Assembly: GCA_016927935.1 (NCBI GenBank)
Contig: JAFGLS010000191.1
Location: 1-35,412 of the forward strand
DNA: 35,412 bases
Origin: Syntrophaceae bacterium
Lineage (GTDB): Bacteria > Desulfobacterota > Syntrophia > Syntrophales > Smithellaceae
Reading direction: 5' to 3'
The notes beneath the pieces were generated by a model. That model was not told where the DNA came from and ran no database searches. It saw only the letters and a list, made by a program, of their open reading frames with translations. This document shows positions 8,616 through 17,880 of this stretch, one piece after another; the first letter of the stretch is position 1; each line of letters starts with the position of its first letter. A program made the translations under genes and the position numbers.

Positions 8616-9371
8616 TTAACACATGGTAAAACCTCCATCTATGGTAGCCACAGTACCGGTTATGTACCCTGCCGAATCAGATGCCAAAAAAGCAATGAGA
8701 CAGGCTATTTCTCTTGGCTGTGCCATGCGGGCTATAGGATTGTTTTTGATTATTTTTTCCATGATATTCACCCGCATCTCAGATGTTAATATTTGCGTAT
8801 CGACAGCACCAGGTACGACCGTATTAACAGTAATATTATATTTACCTAGTTCACGTGCTATCGACTTTGTAAATCCGATTACCCCGGCCTTTGCGGCTGC
8901 ATAATGTGAAAGATTATTTACCGCACCGACCTTTCCTGCAACTGATGAGAGAGATATCACTCTTCCATATTTTGCCTCTATCATGTGATTAATTACCGAA
9001 CGGGTTACATTGAAAACTCCTTTCAGATTTACCCGTTGGATCTCATCAAATTGTTCCTCCATCATTTCCTGAATAGGTATCGGCTTTCCTTTGCCGGCAT
9101 TATTTACAAGAATATCGATTTTTCCGAATCGATCGATAGTCTCGTTTACCATTTGATTTACTTCAATTGCCGCACCTACATCAGCCTGAATTGCGACAGC
9201 CTCGCCACCCTGCATTGTAATCGATGACGCTATTTTTTCTGCATTATCCTTCGATAAATCGTTCACGATAACCTTGGCACCCTCTTCACTAAGCAACAAA
9301 GCCGTTGCTGCACCAATACCCTGCCCGGCTCCCGTTACAATTGCTACTCGATCTTTCAGTCCGAAATCCAT
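8616..9371 (-). CDS. Short-chain dehydrogenase/reductase (SDR), FabG-like
   Basis: This 251-residue protein is a compact classical SDR with TGAGQGIG (13-20), NNAG (90-93), a Ser in the LSSVAG block near 142, and Tyr157/Lys161 in HYAAAK. Its length and C-terminal GYITGTVATIDGGFTMC are FabG/BaiA-like. Asp38 at the end of beta-2 suggests NAD(H). It differs clearly from the neighbouring SDR, so the two probably oxidise different hydroxyl groups of the same pathway. It lies 64 bp downstream of the TRAP large-permease gene on the same strand. Confidence 0.92.
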   Translation of the reverse strand: MDFGLKDRVAIVTGAGQGIGAATALLLSEEGAKVIVNDLSKDNAEKIASSITMQGGEAVAIQADVGAAIEVNQMVNETIDRFGKIDILVNNAGKGKPIPIQEMMEEQFDEIQRVNLKGVFNVTRSVINHMIEAKYGRVISLSSVAGKVGAVNNLSHYAAAKAGVIGFTKSIARELGKYNITVNTVVPGAVDTQILTSEMRVNIMEKIIKNNPIARMAQPREIACLIAFLASDSAGYITGTVATIDGGFTMC

Positions 9372-9435
9372 TTCCTATTCATCCTCTTTCTTATGTTCAA
9401 TTCCTCATCTTCAATTATTGACCTTTAACCCACCC

Positions 9436-10737
9436 CTATTTCATCATATTCGGAAGAAAAAGAACGATTTGCGGAAAAGCCAGCATCAGACCAACAACAA
9501 CGAGTTCGACGATTATAAACCAAATAACACTTTTGAATGCCTCAATAATATCGACATCAGGAATCGCACTCTTCAATACATATACATTGAGTCCAACAGG
9601 CGGCGTAAGTAAACTTATTTCAATCATTATAATGACCATAACACCAAACCAGATACCATCTACTCCAAGACTCTGAAGCACCGGGAAAATAATAGGAAGC
9701 GTCAATAATATCATACTCATAGCATCAAAAAACATCCCCAGGGGTATATAAATTAGCAAAAATATAATTACTAAAAAGATGGTGGGCACTTGTAAGCCAG
9801 TAAAAAGAGACATGAAAGCTCCTGCAAAACCCACCCTTGTTAGAAAAAGACAGAATATTGCAGCACCAATTGTTATAGCAAAAATCATAGCTGTCATCTG
9901 AACCGTATCAAGCAAGCTATTCTTGATAGTACCCCAGTTCAACTTTCCCAAGCAAAATGCAATTATGAAAGATCCCAGACACCCTAGTGCTCCTGCTTCG
10001 GTTGCCGTAGCAATCCCGGTATAGATTGAACCCATTACTGTTATAAAAAGTACAAGGATCCCCCAGACTCCCTTCAGCGAACGTAATGAATCCCTCCATG
10101 TAATCCCTTTTGCCCTTGGTCCCAACGCTGGATTAATCGTCGCCCTGATTCCAATCATGACCATAAAGAGTGTCGCCGTGAGAATACCGGGAAAAATTGA
10201 TCCTACTAATATTTTCCCCACGGACTGCTCGGTAACAACGCCATAGATGACCGCGACAATACTTGGCGGAATGAGTACTCCTAATGTCCCGGACCCGGCT
10301 ATGCTCCCCAGACTCAACGACCTATGATATTTAAATCTGTCCATTTCAGGCAAAGCCATTTTTGACATTGCACCAACCATGGCCACGCTTGAACCGGTTG
10401 CCGCAGCGAAACCGGCACAGGCAAACACGGTTGCCATTGCCAATCCGCCCGGTAATCGACCAAACCATTTATAGCCGGTATCGTACAGGTCCCTGGTTAT
10501 CCCGGCAACAAACGCAAAATTCCCCATAAGAATAAACAGGGGTATAACTACCAGTGAATAGGAAAAAACTGTACTTAACGGTATAAGACTGAGCGTGCCA
10601 AGCGTTACTCTCGGACCCGTGGTCAGTAAAAGCCCTATCGTTCCTACAAGGGCCATACCGAAAGCGATGTGAAGACCTGCTGCAAGCACTGCAATCAATG
10701 CAATAAATCCTATAAGCCCTATCAACAGAGGATCCAT
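9436..10737 (-). CDS. dctM: TRAP transporter large permease (DctM), cassette 1
   Basis: This 433-residue integral membrane protein has about twelve hydrophobic segments and the DctM family marks: LFILMGNFAFVAG near the N-terminus, an AATGSSVAMVGAMSKMALPEM segment, GTLGVLIPPSI, and a C-terminal LLTPPVGLNVYVLK. It would use the sodium gradient to move a carboxylate delivered by the DctP protein. The frame is open to 10788, but ATG 10737 has AGGAG at 7-bp spacing and leaves a 4-bp gap to the dctQ stop, so I use it. Cassette 1 is clearly more distant from cassettes 2 and 3 than those are from each other. Confidence 0.93.
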   Translation of the reverse strand: MDPLLIGLIGFIALIAVLAAGLHIAFGMALVGTIGLLLTTGPRVTLGTLSLIPLSTVFSYSLVVIPLFILMGNFAFVAGITRDLYDTGYKWFGRLPGGLAMATVFACAGFAAATGSSVAMVGAMSKMALPEMDRFKYHRSLSLGSIAGSGTLGVLIPPSIVAVIYGVVTEQSVGKILVGSIFPGILTATLFMVMIGIRATINPALGPRAKGITWRDSLRSLKGVWGILVLFITVMGSIYTGIATATEAGALGCLGSFIIAFCLGKLNWGTIKNSLLDTVQMTAMIFAITIGAAIFCLFLTRVGFAGAFMSLFTGLQVPTIFLVIIFLLIYIPLGMFFDAMSMILLTLPIIFPVLQSLGVDGIWFGVMVIIMIEISLLTPPVGLNVYVLKSAIPDVDIIEAFKSVIWFIIVELVVVGLMLAFPQIVLFLPNMMK

Positions 10738-10741
10738 CGAC

Positions 10742-11227
10742 CTACTCCTGTATCTCAGCGCTTCTGCCAGTGGTACGCAATTCATCAAGCAAGCTTATTA
10801 CAAATTGTACACACAGGAGAAAGCACCCAGAGGATACCATGAATTTAACCAGATACATTGGCAGTGGAACAATACCCCACCTTACTTCCCGTATCTCCCA
10901 CGAAGCCCAAAAACCCTTTCCCGTTTGTATTGCAATCAACGCCATGATACAAAATGAAAGAACAAGAGCCACGATCCGTAAAATTTTCTGATATCGTAAT
11001 GATAAATTATTCGTAACCAGTTCAATTCTTATATGGCCATCCAGCGACTGGGTATAGGCAAGGCTTCCAAATATAATAAATATCAAAATGAATTCGCTGA
11101 CTTCCACCACGCCAATTATTGGATTATGGAGAAAATATCTGCAAACAACCTCGGCGGAAATAATGCCCATAATCACCAACAATAATATTCCGCTTAACAG
11201 AGCGCATAAATTAATAATTTTTCTCAA
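10742..11227 (-). CDS. dctQ: TRAP transporter small permease (DctQ), cassette 1
   Basis: This 161-residue protein has four hydrophobic segments and the DctQ pattern: VVCRYFLHNPIIGVVEVSEF near residues 27-46, SLDGHIRIELV in the middle, and a C-terminal membrane helix. It forms the membrane domain with DctM. No ATG lies near the expected N-terminus; the frame begins with TTG 11227, which has an AGGGG upstream, so a TTG start is likely. It follows the dctP gene by 93 bp, and a short hairpin lies in that gap. Confidence 0.9.
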   Translation of the reverse strand: MRKIINLCALLSGILLLVIMGIISAEVVCRYFLHNPIIGVVEVSEFILIFIIFGSLAYTQSLDGHIRIELVTNNLSLRYQKILRIVALVLSFCIMALIAIQTGKGFWASWEIREVRWGIVPLPMYLVKFMVSSGCFLLCVQFVISLLDELRTTGRSAEIQE

Positions 11228-11282
11228 TCGGCCACCCCTGTTCTTCTATTTTAGGGTGCTGCTATTATTCGATAATGGGAGA

Positions 11283-11300
11283 GGGGACCATAAGATCCCC
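11283..11300 (-). repeat. Hairpin in the dctP1-dctQ1 gap
   Basis: GGGGA (11283-11287) and TCCCC (11296-11300) form a 5-bp GC-rich stem with an 8-nt loop. Further purine/pyrimidine complementarity lies just outside. It has no uridine tail. It sits just past the dctP stop in transcript order. It could protect the dctP mRNA end or reduce read-through into the permease genes. Confidence 0.4.
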
Positions 11301-11320
11301 ACCCCCTCAATTTGATATGT

Positions 11321-12439
11321 TTATCCTTGGGTCAATTCATTGACATGACGGTCATTTGGCTCATATTTTTTAATTAACTCTTTGTATTTATTCACTGTTT
11401 TTCGACCTGGCATGCCCTGTTTTTCCATTTTATTTATCCATTTATCATGCATCTGCGGCAGGACCATAGCTTTCCACCTTGCAACTTCAGCTGGTGGCAA
11501 TACATAAACATCACACCCGGACTGGACCGCAGTTTCGTTGCTCTTTTTGATAAATCCATTGTAGATTTCAACGTATTTTTCTTCCAAATCCGGTTTCATG
11601 TCTTCTATGATTTGCTTTATGTCATCAGGCAGGTCGTTCCATGAATCCCGGTTTATTGAATAGTTTGCCGAACAATAGGTTCCCATACTCGGATAAATAA
11701 GATACTTCGCAACTTCATGGAACCGATACACTGGAAGGGTATCTATACAGATACCTGTAATCGCATCAATCGTTCCTCTCTCCAGCGCCTCGTATACTTC
11801 TGGAATCGGCAATGCTACCGGCGTCGCACCCAATAGTTTCATGGCTTCATTCATCTGTCCCAAGCATCTTATTTTAAGCCCTTTCAAATCTTCCAATGTT
11901 TTTATCGGTTTTGTTGAAAGAATAATATTTTCCGGTGCAGGTAACTGCATCAAGGGATTTGCATTAACATTATCATACATCTTCTTGAATAAGGGATCAT
12001 TTTCCGCCATTTCTTCCGAACATTTCATCAGAACCCAATAAGAATTGTTTAAATAAATCAGATCGAGAGCTCCCCATAATGGCATCTGTGTCGGGAAATA
12101 AGCGTTTATCACTACTTGGATGTCAGCAATGCCCATCTTTAAAGCGTCGATGGAATCCTGATTCTTTACAAGAGATTGAGCAAAATAGTATTCGCATTTC
12201 ACTCTACCGTTCGTTCGTTTCTCAAGTTCACTTCCCCACCATTTCATTACCTGGCTGCTCTTTCCATGTTCCGGTATCGTACTGGACACCTTTAAAACTT
12301 TCACCTTTGATTTTGCATATGTATTTGGCGCTGTCAGGAAAAAAACCGATACGGCAAGTAAACAAATCAATAACGTAAAGCCTAGTCGATGACCACCATT
12401 TATATTTCTCGATAAAATCCCCTGCTTTTTCCGTTCCAT
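11321..12439 (-). CDS. dctP: TRAP transporter substrate-binding protein (DctP), cassette 1
   Basis: The 372-residue precursor has an N-terminal signal sequence: a basic start, a hydrophobic LGFTLLICLLAVSVFFL core, and probable cleavage after TYA. The mature part shows the DctP fold, including LKGLKIRCLG, whose Arg is the family's carboxylate anchor, and EVYEALERGTIDA. It binds an organic acid in the periplasm and delivers it to DctQM. Two ATGs lie close together; ATG 12439 has AAGGAG 7 bp upstream, so I prefer it to 12445. The protein is not a close relative of the two other DctPs here and probably binds a different ligand. Confidence 0.92.
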   Translation of the reverse strand: MERKKQGILSRNINGGHRLGFTLLICLLAVSVFFLTAPNTYAKSKVKVLKVSSTIPEHGKSSQVMKWWGSELEKRTNGRVKCEYYFAQSLVKNQDSIDALKMGIADIQVVINAYFPTQMPLWGALDLIYLNNSYWVLMKCSEEMAENDPLFKKMYDNVNANPLMQLPAPENIILSTKPIKTLEDLKGLKIRCLGQMNEAMKLLGATPVALPIPEVYEALERGTIDAITGICIDTLPVYRFHEVAKYLIYPSMGTYCSANYSINRDSWNDLPDDIKQIIEDMKPDLEEKYVEIYNGFIKKSNETAVQSGCDVYVLPPAEVARWKAMVLPQMHDKWINKMEKQGMPGRKTVNKYKELIKKYEPNDRHVNELTQG

Positions 12440-12507
12440 ATTCATTCTCCTTTTTTATTCTCGCCTTAGAGACGAGGTTTTTTCCATGAAAAATATCAAA
12501 GCATCTT

Positions 12508-14082
12508 CTATTTCCGATCACCCCATTTCCCATATCTTTCACGAAGGTCCTTGTGTAATATTTTACCGGTCGATGTTCGCGGAACATCATTTTCCAATAC
12601 GAAGTCAACACTTCTCGGCATCTTATAGCGGGCAATCTTCCCGTTGCAAAAATCCATAATTTCTTGCTTGAGTTCTTCTCTTGGGTCGACGCCATCATGA
12701 AGAATCACAACTGCTTTTACAGCCTCCCCCCACTTTGCGTCAGGAATCCCTATGATAGCTACATCCTTCACATCAGGATGAGCACCGACCACATCTTCAA
12801 CCTCTGAGGGATAAATATTCTCTCCGCCACTGACAATCATATTTTTCTTTCTGTCCACCAGAAAATAAAAACCATCCTCATCCCGGTACGCCATATCTCC
12901 AGCCGAAAAATATTCACCCCTGTAAGAGGCCTTTGTTTCTTCCGGTTTATTCAGGTATCCGGCAAAGTTAAAAGGAGCTTTTGAATACAGTTCTCCCACC
13001 TGGCCTTCCGGAACTTCATTACCTTCATCATCAAGTAATTTTATTCGCGGTGTGCCAATAACCTCGCGCCCGATGGAACCCAACTTGTCCAGGGTATGCT
13101 CCGGCCTCAGCAGAGTGACTGTCCCCGTTTCGGAAGCACCATATCCATCGTAAAGATCTGAATTTCCGAACATTTCCATTATATTCGCTTTAACATCCCT
13201 CCGAGCTGGGGCCGAGGAACACATAAGCTTGCGGACATGGGACACATCGTATTTTTCTTTAACCTCATCAGACAGGGCCAACATACGTATATAGTGAGTG
13301 GGCACCAAGGATGTGAAGGTAATTTTTTCTTCTGAAATGGTCTTTAACAGTTCTTCGGGATCGAAATTAGTCCTGTTATACACACAGATTGCAGCCTGGG
13401 TATAGGTAAGGGCAAAACCAAAATTCAGCGAATTGGAATGGCACATTGGCAGTACAATGAGCCCGATGTCTTCCCGGTTGAGCCCGATTTCCGCCACATC
13501 AATAAGCCAAAGCGGAGTCCAGCATTCATGGGTCCGCATGGCCCCTTTTGGTTTCCCTGTAGTTCCTGAGGTGTAGCAAACAACCCATCCATCCGACTCA
13601 AGAATCTCCACGTCTGGTTCATCCGGAGCACCTTTCGACATGAGATCCTCATAATGTACATATCCCTCAGGAGCCAGACCATTGCCTAAGTAGATAAAAT
13701 CCTTTACCCCATTAATATTATCACGTATTGAATCTACTCCCTCAATAAATGATTCTCCGACAATAAAGGCCTTTGCCTGTGAGTCTTTGAGTATATATTC
13801 GATTTCAGGTGGCGCTAAACGAAACATAATGGGGATGGTCACCAGACCGGCCTTGGCGGTTGCCACATAAATCTCCAGCCATTCAACACAGTTGTATGCG
13901 ATAAAACCAATAGAATCGCCTTTCTTCAGACCAAGATCCAGCAATGAATTGGCCAACCTGCAACTGCGCTCGTTCCACACCTTGAAGGTCATGCTTCGAT
14001 TTAGGTCTCTTGCACCCATTTTATCAGGGGCAATATCCGCATTAGCACTTACCATATCGCCAATATTCAGCCATCTTTTCAT
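12508..14082 (-). CDS. Acyl-CoA ligase (AMP-forming), ANL superfamily
   Basis: The 524-residue protein is a full-length class I adenylate-forming enzyme. The P-loop-like YTSGTTGKPKGA lies at 170-181, a DGYGASETG core motif near 315, the hinge region follows, and the catalytic Lys507 is in STGKILHKDL. It would activate a carboxylate with ATP and CoA in the cytoplasm. Its position just after the BcrB-like subunit and before a TRAP cassette suggests that it activates an imported acid. Substrate (aromatic, branched or hydroxy acid) cannot be read from these motifs alone. ATG 14082 has GGAGG at 8-bp spacing. Confidence 0.93.
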   Translation of the reverse strand: MKRWLNIGDMVSANADIAPDKMGARDLNRSMTFKVWNERSCRLANSLLDLGLKKGDSIGFIAYNCVEWLEIYVATAKAGLVTIPIMFRLAPPEIEYILKDSQAKAFIVGESFIEGVDSIRDNINGVKDFIYLGNGLAPEGYVHYEDLMSKGAPDEPDVEILESDGWVVCYTSGTTGKPKGAMRTHECWTPLWLIDVAEIGLNREDIGLIVLPMCHSNSLNFGFALTYTQAAICVYNRTNFDPEELLKTISEEKITFTSLVPTHYIRMLALSDEVKEKYDVSHVRKLMCSSAPARRDVKANIMEMFGNSDLYDGYGASETGTVTLLRPEHTLDKLGSIGREVIGTPRIKLLDDEGNEVPEGQVGELYSKAPFNFAGYLNKPEETKASYRGEYFSAGDMAYRDEDGFYFLVDRKKNMIVSGGENIYPSEVEDVVGAHPDVKDVAIIGIPDAKWGEAVKAVVILHDGVDPREELKQEIMDFCNGKIARYKMPRSVDFVLENDVPRTSTGKILHKDLRERYGKWGDRK

Positions 14083-14162
14083 TATTCAGTCCTCCATTGT
14101 GCTATTTATTGTTCCTATAATTCCAGCCCGATCCATTTCTTTTGCAGGTATAGAAACCGAAG

Positions 14163-15482
14163 TTACATCCTGGGATGCCCCTTCGCAGCATCCATGGTCT
14201 CAACAAATGCTTCTATCTGTGTCTTGACCTTTTCTTCGGAAAATGAAGTGACATCAATCATGTCGCTCTCCAGAACCAGATGCGGAAGATCACAATGCTC
14301 CCTGAGAACCTTTAGCTGGTGGATTTCTCCGACATGGACCGTACGGCATGAAAAAGCCCTGTGCATTAAAATGCCATCAATTTTGTACATATCGATCCAT
14401 TCTAAAAGGAGTTCAACCTCAGGCACTCTTGTATTTCGATCCGCTTTTTCATATCGAAACGTCCAGGCTTTAAAAAGACGTTGGGCAATCCGCTCCAATG
14501 GATTTGTTACACTGGCTGGAATTTCAACCGGATCCCAAGGCTTATAAACCGCCTCGATAGGAAACACGGCCCCCAGACTTTCGAAGTAATTTAACATCAT
14601 CATCGAGTGCCATGGAGGAAGACCGTTTGCCCAAAGGACCCTATATTTTTCGTCGGGAATCACACCTATCCCCTGTTCAACTCTCTGTTTAATTTCGTCA
14701 TGGAGCTCGGTATAAAAATCAAGCGCATCCTGTGTGCCCAACATAAACCAGCCCGGAACCATTGTATTAAAGGCATCCTCTGAGGGCATGGGAGCCGGCA
14801 CAGCCTTTCTCAAATTATACGCCTTCCACCAGATATCCAGTGTCCTCTCTGCGATATCCACAACTTCGCTGAGACGATCCCAGTTCATTTTCTTCCCTGT
14901 CTGTTTTTCTAAGAAATCAACCAGACCCTGCAATTCTTTAACAAGAAATTTCACATAATAACCCTCAACTTCTTTCAAATCACAAGGATAAGGAGGCCAT
15001 AGTAGATTGTGTGCATACATTGGAACATCTAAATACCGCTGCGCCGCCTGATACCATTTGTACCGGGGATCACAGATCATCATCCCTGAACCCAGCATTA
15101 CCGTAGGCATGGCCATACCACCATCAGGTGAATTGGGCGGCACCCCTCCTATTTCATTACGCATGATATCGAATCCCAGGCCACATAGAGCATAGGTGCA
15201 CAAATCATTGGGATAACCATCTTTTTTTGCACTCTGTAAAAACCGATCGGCATCCCTCTTGGCAGCGCAAAGTCCGGCAAAATTTTCCGTCCATACAGGG
15301 GTAATTCCCATCGCTCGTATAATTTCGTCATAGAAACTCATGATGAAGCAATATGCAATCGGTTCACCATTTACACTAGCTGCCTGGGCATCCATATTCA
15401 TCTGTTTAACCAAACCGCGGACCTTTGTCGCAGCCACGGTTGTTTTCCTAGCCGTTGTTTTTGACTCTTTTGCTTTTGCCAT
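14163..15482 (-). CDS. BcrB/HgdA-like subunit of a 2-hydroxyacyl-CoA dehydratase or benzoyl-CoA reductase
   Basis: At about 439 residues this matches the larger catalytic subunit of the HGD-D/BcrBC family. Recognisable pieces are PIAYCFIMSFYDEIIRAMGI, the NDLCTYALCGLG Cys pair (C95, C100) and the later AFSCRTVH. These cysteines are candidates for [4Fe-4S] ligation. With the adjacent C-like subunit and the activator it would carry out ATP-driven ketyl-radical chemistry, either dehydrating a 2-hydroxyacyl-CoA or reducing an aryl-CoA. The frame reaches ATG 15509, which overlaps the upstream stop (TAATG). ATG 15482 has a strong AAGGGAG at 8-bp spacing, so I use it, though translational coupling from 15509 is possible. 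The first 25 residues are a Lys/Thr-rich tail. Confidence 0.88.
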   Translation of the reverse strand: MAKAKESKTTARKTTVAATKVRGLVKQMNMDAQAASVNGEPIAYCFIMSFYDEIIRAMGITPVWTENFAGLCAAKRDADRFLQSAKKDGYPNDLCTYALCGLGFDIMRNEIGGVPPNSPDGGMAMPTVMLGSGMMICDPRYKWYQAAQRYLDVPMYAHNLLWPPYPCDLKEVEGYYVKFLVKELQGLVDFLEKQTGKKMNWDRLSEVVDIAERTLDIWWKAYNLRKAVPAPMPSEDAFNTMVPGWFMLGTQDALDFYTELHDEIKQRVEQGIGVIPDEKYRVLWANGLPPWHSMMMLNYFESLGAVFPIEAVYKPWDPVEIPASVTNPLERIAQRLFKAWTFRYEKADRNTRVPEVELLLEWIDMYKIDGILMHRAFSCRTVHVGEIHQLKVLREHCDLPHLVLESDMIDVTSFSEEKVKTQIEAFVETMDAAKGHPRM

Positions 15483-15508
15483 CGATTCAACTCCCTTGGA
15501 ATTTACCA

Positions 15509-16669
15509 TTAACCTATCATTTCCAAAAACGCCTGAACCCTTGTTTCTAATCGAGCAAAACCTCTCGTACTGTATTCGTCCTCAATATTGAGTACGGGAA
15601 ATCCGGCATCTTCAAGATAATTTTTCAAGTCGGGCACATCGAAGCCCATGATGTCACAGTATTTTACTATATAAAAAATTATGCCCGTGACGTTGAAATC
15701 CTTGGCAAATTTAAGAATATGGCCGAATCTGTCTTCCATTTCTTCAGCCCTCGTGCCGGTTCGCGGGCGCAGTGTACGTGGGCAGTACACCTTCTCCAGG
15801 TACCTTATGGCCAGCGCTTTTATCGGGTTCCCATCCTCCTCGACATCGTTCCAGAAATGTCTTGTTCCTATGCAGATATCGTCCACGACCACATTGGCGC
15901 CCAATCCCTCCACCAATTTCATGAAACCAGCATCGTCCAACTGTATTCCATGAATCATGATCCGATTCGGGTGCTTGTCTAATTTTTTTTCTCGTGTTTT
16001 TATCTCGCCAATAACCTGCCGTAATAAAGCGGAACTCTCAACAACCGGTAATGACATTGAAGCGACAAGTATCTTTGTCGCCTCAACTCCAGATAACAAT
16101 GGTGGTTCTGACTTTCGCAGTTCGTACAAATTTCGTATGAGAAGCCGGTTTTCGTTGTGCAATGTAATCGCATCCCTGATGCTATCCTCCCCGATCCTTC
16201 TCCCGATTAAATGCTCCAGGCTATGCAGAAACTGATTTAATTCCGCTTCCATAAATTCAATGGCTCCCGGGTTGAGAACATGGGGAACATTTACAAAATA
16301 CTGGTACGGGGTTTTTACATGAAAACACCATACATCATAGAGTTTTACAATGTTATCACAGGTGTGGGGAATTACGATTCCGTCAAGAAAATCGAAATCC
16401 CCCCGGATCGCCAGATCAAAGGCGCTCCTGGCAAATGAGCAGGTAATCGTTTCCAGGTATTCATCCGCACTCAATGGAGGTCTTTTCATATCACCGCATA
16501 TTCGATATGGAACAAGATCAGCAGCGGTGATCAACTCTACCGGCACATGACAGCAAAGATAGCCAATAATTTTTGTACCTTTTTCTTTTAGTTCTTTCCC
16601 ATTCTTGATACGATTATCGTATATATCTTCAGTCAGTTGCAACCCTGTCATTTCTCCCGTTTTCTTCAT
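15509..16669 (-). CDS. BcrC/HgdB-like subunit of a 2-hydroxyacyl-CoA dehydratase or benzoyl-CoA reductase
   Basis: This 386-residue protein is the smaller catalytic subunit. It has the family N-terminal GYLCCHVPVELITAADLVP (C39/C40), TCSFARSAFDLA (C77), IPHTCDNIVKLYD (C104) and VKYCDIMGFDVP (C338). This cysteine set would hold the low-potential [4Fe-4S] cluster that takes an electron from the activator. Length and gene order (C-like, then B-like) resemble bcrCB and badDE of class I benzoyl-CoA reductases. The absence of bcrA/D homologues beside it favours a dehydratase. Its stop overlaps the possible ATG at 15509 of the B-like gene. The D-2-hydroxyacid dehydrogenase gene lies 118 bp upstream. 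Confidence 0.88.
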   Translation of the reverse strand: MKKTGEMTGLQLTEDIYDNRIKNGKELKEKGTKIIGYLCCHVPVELITAADLVPYRICGDMKRPPLSADEYLETITCSFARSAFDLAIRGDFDFLDGIVIPHTCDNIVKLYDVWCFHVKTPYQYFVNVPHVLNPGAIEFMEAELNQFLHSLEHLIGRRIGEDSIRDAITLHNENRLLIRNLYELRKSEPPLLSGVEATKILVASMSLPVVESSALLRQVIGEIKTREKKLDKHPNRIMIHGIQLDDAGFMKLVEGLGANVVVDDICIGTRHFWNDVEEDGNPIKALAIRYLEKVYCPRTLRPRTGTRAEEMEDRFGHILKFAKDFNVTGIIFYIVKYCDIMGFDVPDLKNYLEDAGFPVLNIEDEYSTRGFARLETRVQAFLEMIG

Positions 16670-16787
16670 TTCATTGAATCCTTTTCATATATTTTTTCGT
16701 TCGAATGTCGACAAACAGGTCGTTTTTTCCCCAGGAATTTAAGATTTTCTTGACCATCCACGGTATTCCTCAACCATCGTGTCGCCA

Positions 16788-17825
16788 TTATTTCATTTCG
16801 CCCCATTTCTTAACATATTTTACCTTTGCTTCCGGATTGACAATGGCAATTTCGCGTGGCCACTTGCCGCTAATGATCGAAGCTGCCTCATATGCAGGCT
16901 GACGCCATCCCTCATACTCTCCTTCGTCGGAGTATTGCGCCATATGAGGGGTAAGGATAACATTATCCATTGCAAATAGCGGACTGTCCGGCAGTGGTGG
17001 TTCCGGATCGACCACATCAAGACCGGCCCCTGCTATTTTCCCTTCTTGAAGGGCTTTGATCAAAGCTTTCTCGTCAACTATGCCACCCCTTGCAATATTG
17101 ATGAAGTAAGCTGTAGACTTCATTTTATCGAAGGCCTCTGCATTCACCATATGGTAACTGTCATCATTGAGCCGGCATAACACCACAATAAAATCTGATT
17201 CCTTGTAAAGCCGATCTATCCCGACCATCTCTACGCCCAGTTCCTCATCAAATCCCAAAACCATATGTCTCCGATTTGCTAAGATTTTCAAACCGAACGC
17301 CTTTGCGAGTGGTATAAGAGCCTTCCCGATATTTCCCAAACCAATAAGACCTATTGTCTGTCCACGGAGTCTATGGATGGGCGGTTGTATTTTCTGTCTG
17401 ATGTAGGCAGGTATCGGTGCGTCCCATTTGCCGTCGTTGATTGCGTTTTGAATACGTAAAAATTTGCTCCGGCATGCCATTAATAAAAACATGGCATGCT
17501 CTGCACATTCATTTAAACAATAATCAGGCATGTTGGTTACCAGAACACCATTGTCAGTGGCAGCCTCCAGATCTATTTCTTCATATCCGATGCCGAACAT
17601 ACAAATCGACCTGAGTTTTGGCAGGCTCTCAATAACCCTCCTGGTAAACGGTTGAATGCATGTTAAAACCACATCAGCATCTTGACATCTTGCAATCAGT
17701 TCATCTTCGTCACCCTCGGGGCCGGCTTTACACAATCTTTTCTCCAGCACTCCTCCGGCCGCACTGACAATCTCCTGCCCTAAATCTTTTTCGGGTAAGA
17801 AATATGTTGCCACAATTTTGAACAT
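16788..17825 (-). CDS. D-2-hydroxyacid dehydrogenase (NAD-dependent)
   Basis: The 345-residue protein belongs to the D-isomer-specific 2-hydroxyacid dehydrogenases. It has the Rossmann GLGNIG (162-167) and catalytic Arg246 (NIARGG), Glu275 (DPEPP) and His294 (LTPHM). The family interconverts 2-oxo acids and (R)-2-hydroxyacids. Beside a putative 2-hydroxyacyl-CoA dehydratase this is informative, because the same pairing supplies (R)-2-hydroxyacids in Stickland-type reductive amino-acid pathways. The longer-than-usual N-terminal region (CtBP/PGDH-like) does not settle the substrate. Start ATG 17825 follows GAGG. It is 55 bp downstream of the bicupin gene. Confidence 0.92.
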   Translation of the reverse strand: MFKIVATYFLPEKDLGQEIVSAAGGVLEKRLCKAGPEGDEDELIARCQDADVVLTCIQPFTRRVIESLPKLRSICMFGIGYEEIDLEAATDNGVLVTNMPDYCLNECAEHAMFLLMACRSKFLRIQNAINDGKWDAPIPAYIRQKIQPPIHRLRGQTIGLIGLGNIGKALIPLAKAFGLKILANRRHMVLGFDEELGVEMVGIDRLYKESDFIVVLCRLNDDSYHMVNAEAFDKMKSTAYFINIARGGIVDEKALIKALQEGKIAGAGLDVVDPEPPLPDSPLFAMDNVILTPHMAQYSDEGEYEGWRQPAYEAASIISGKWPREIAIVNPEAKVKYVKKWGEMK

Positions 17826-17880
17826 TCTCTTCCTCCAATCTCAATCTTTTAAATTTTCCTTTGCTGCCTTTCCCGACCTT

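Noticed and set aside
12460-12483. Small plus-strand hairpin CTCG/CGAG followed by six T residues between dctP1 and the CoA ligase
   Set aside because: The stem is only four base pairs and both flanking genes are on the minus strand, so I do not call a terminator.
14163-16669. Firm call of benzoyl-CoA reductase for the BcrC/BcrB-like pair
   Set aside because: Only one activator ATPase is present and the neighbours include a D-2-hydroxyacid dehydrogenase, so a 2-hydroxyacyl-CoA dehydratase is at least as likely; family name kept broad.
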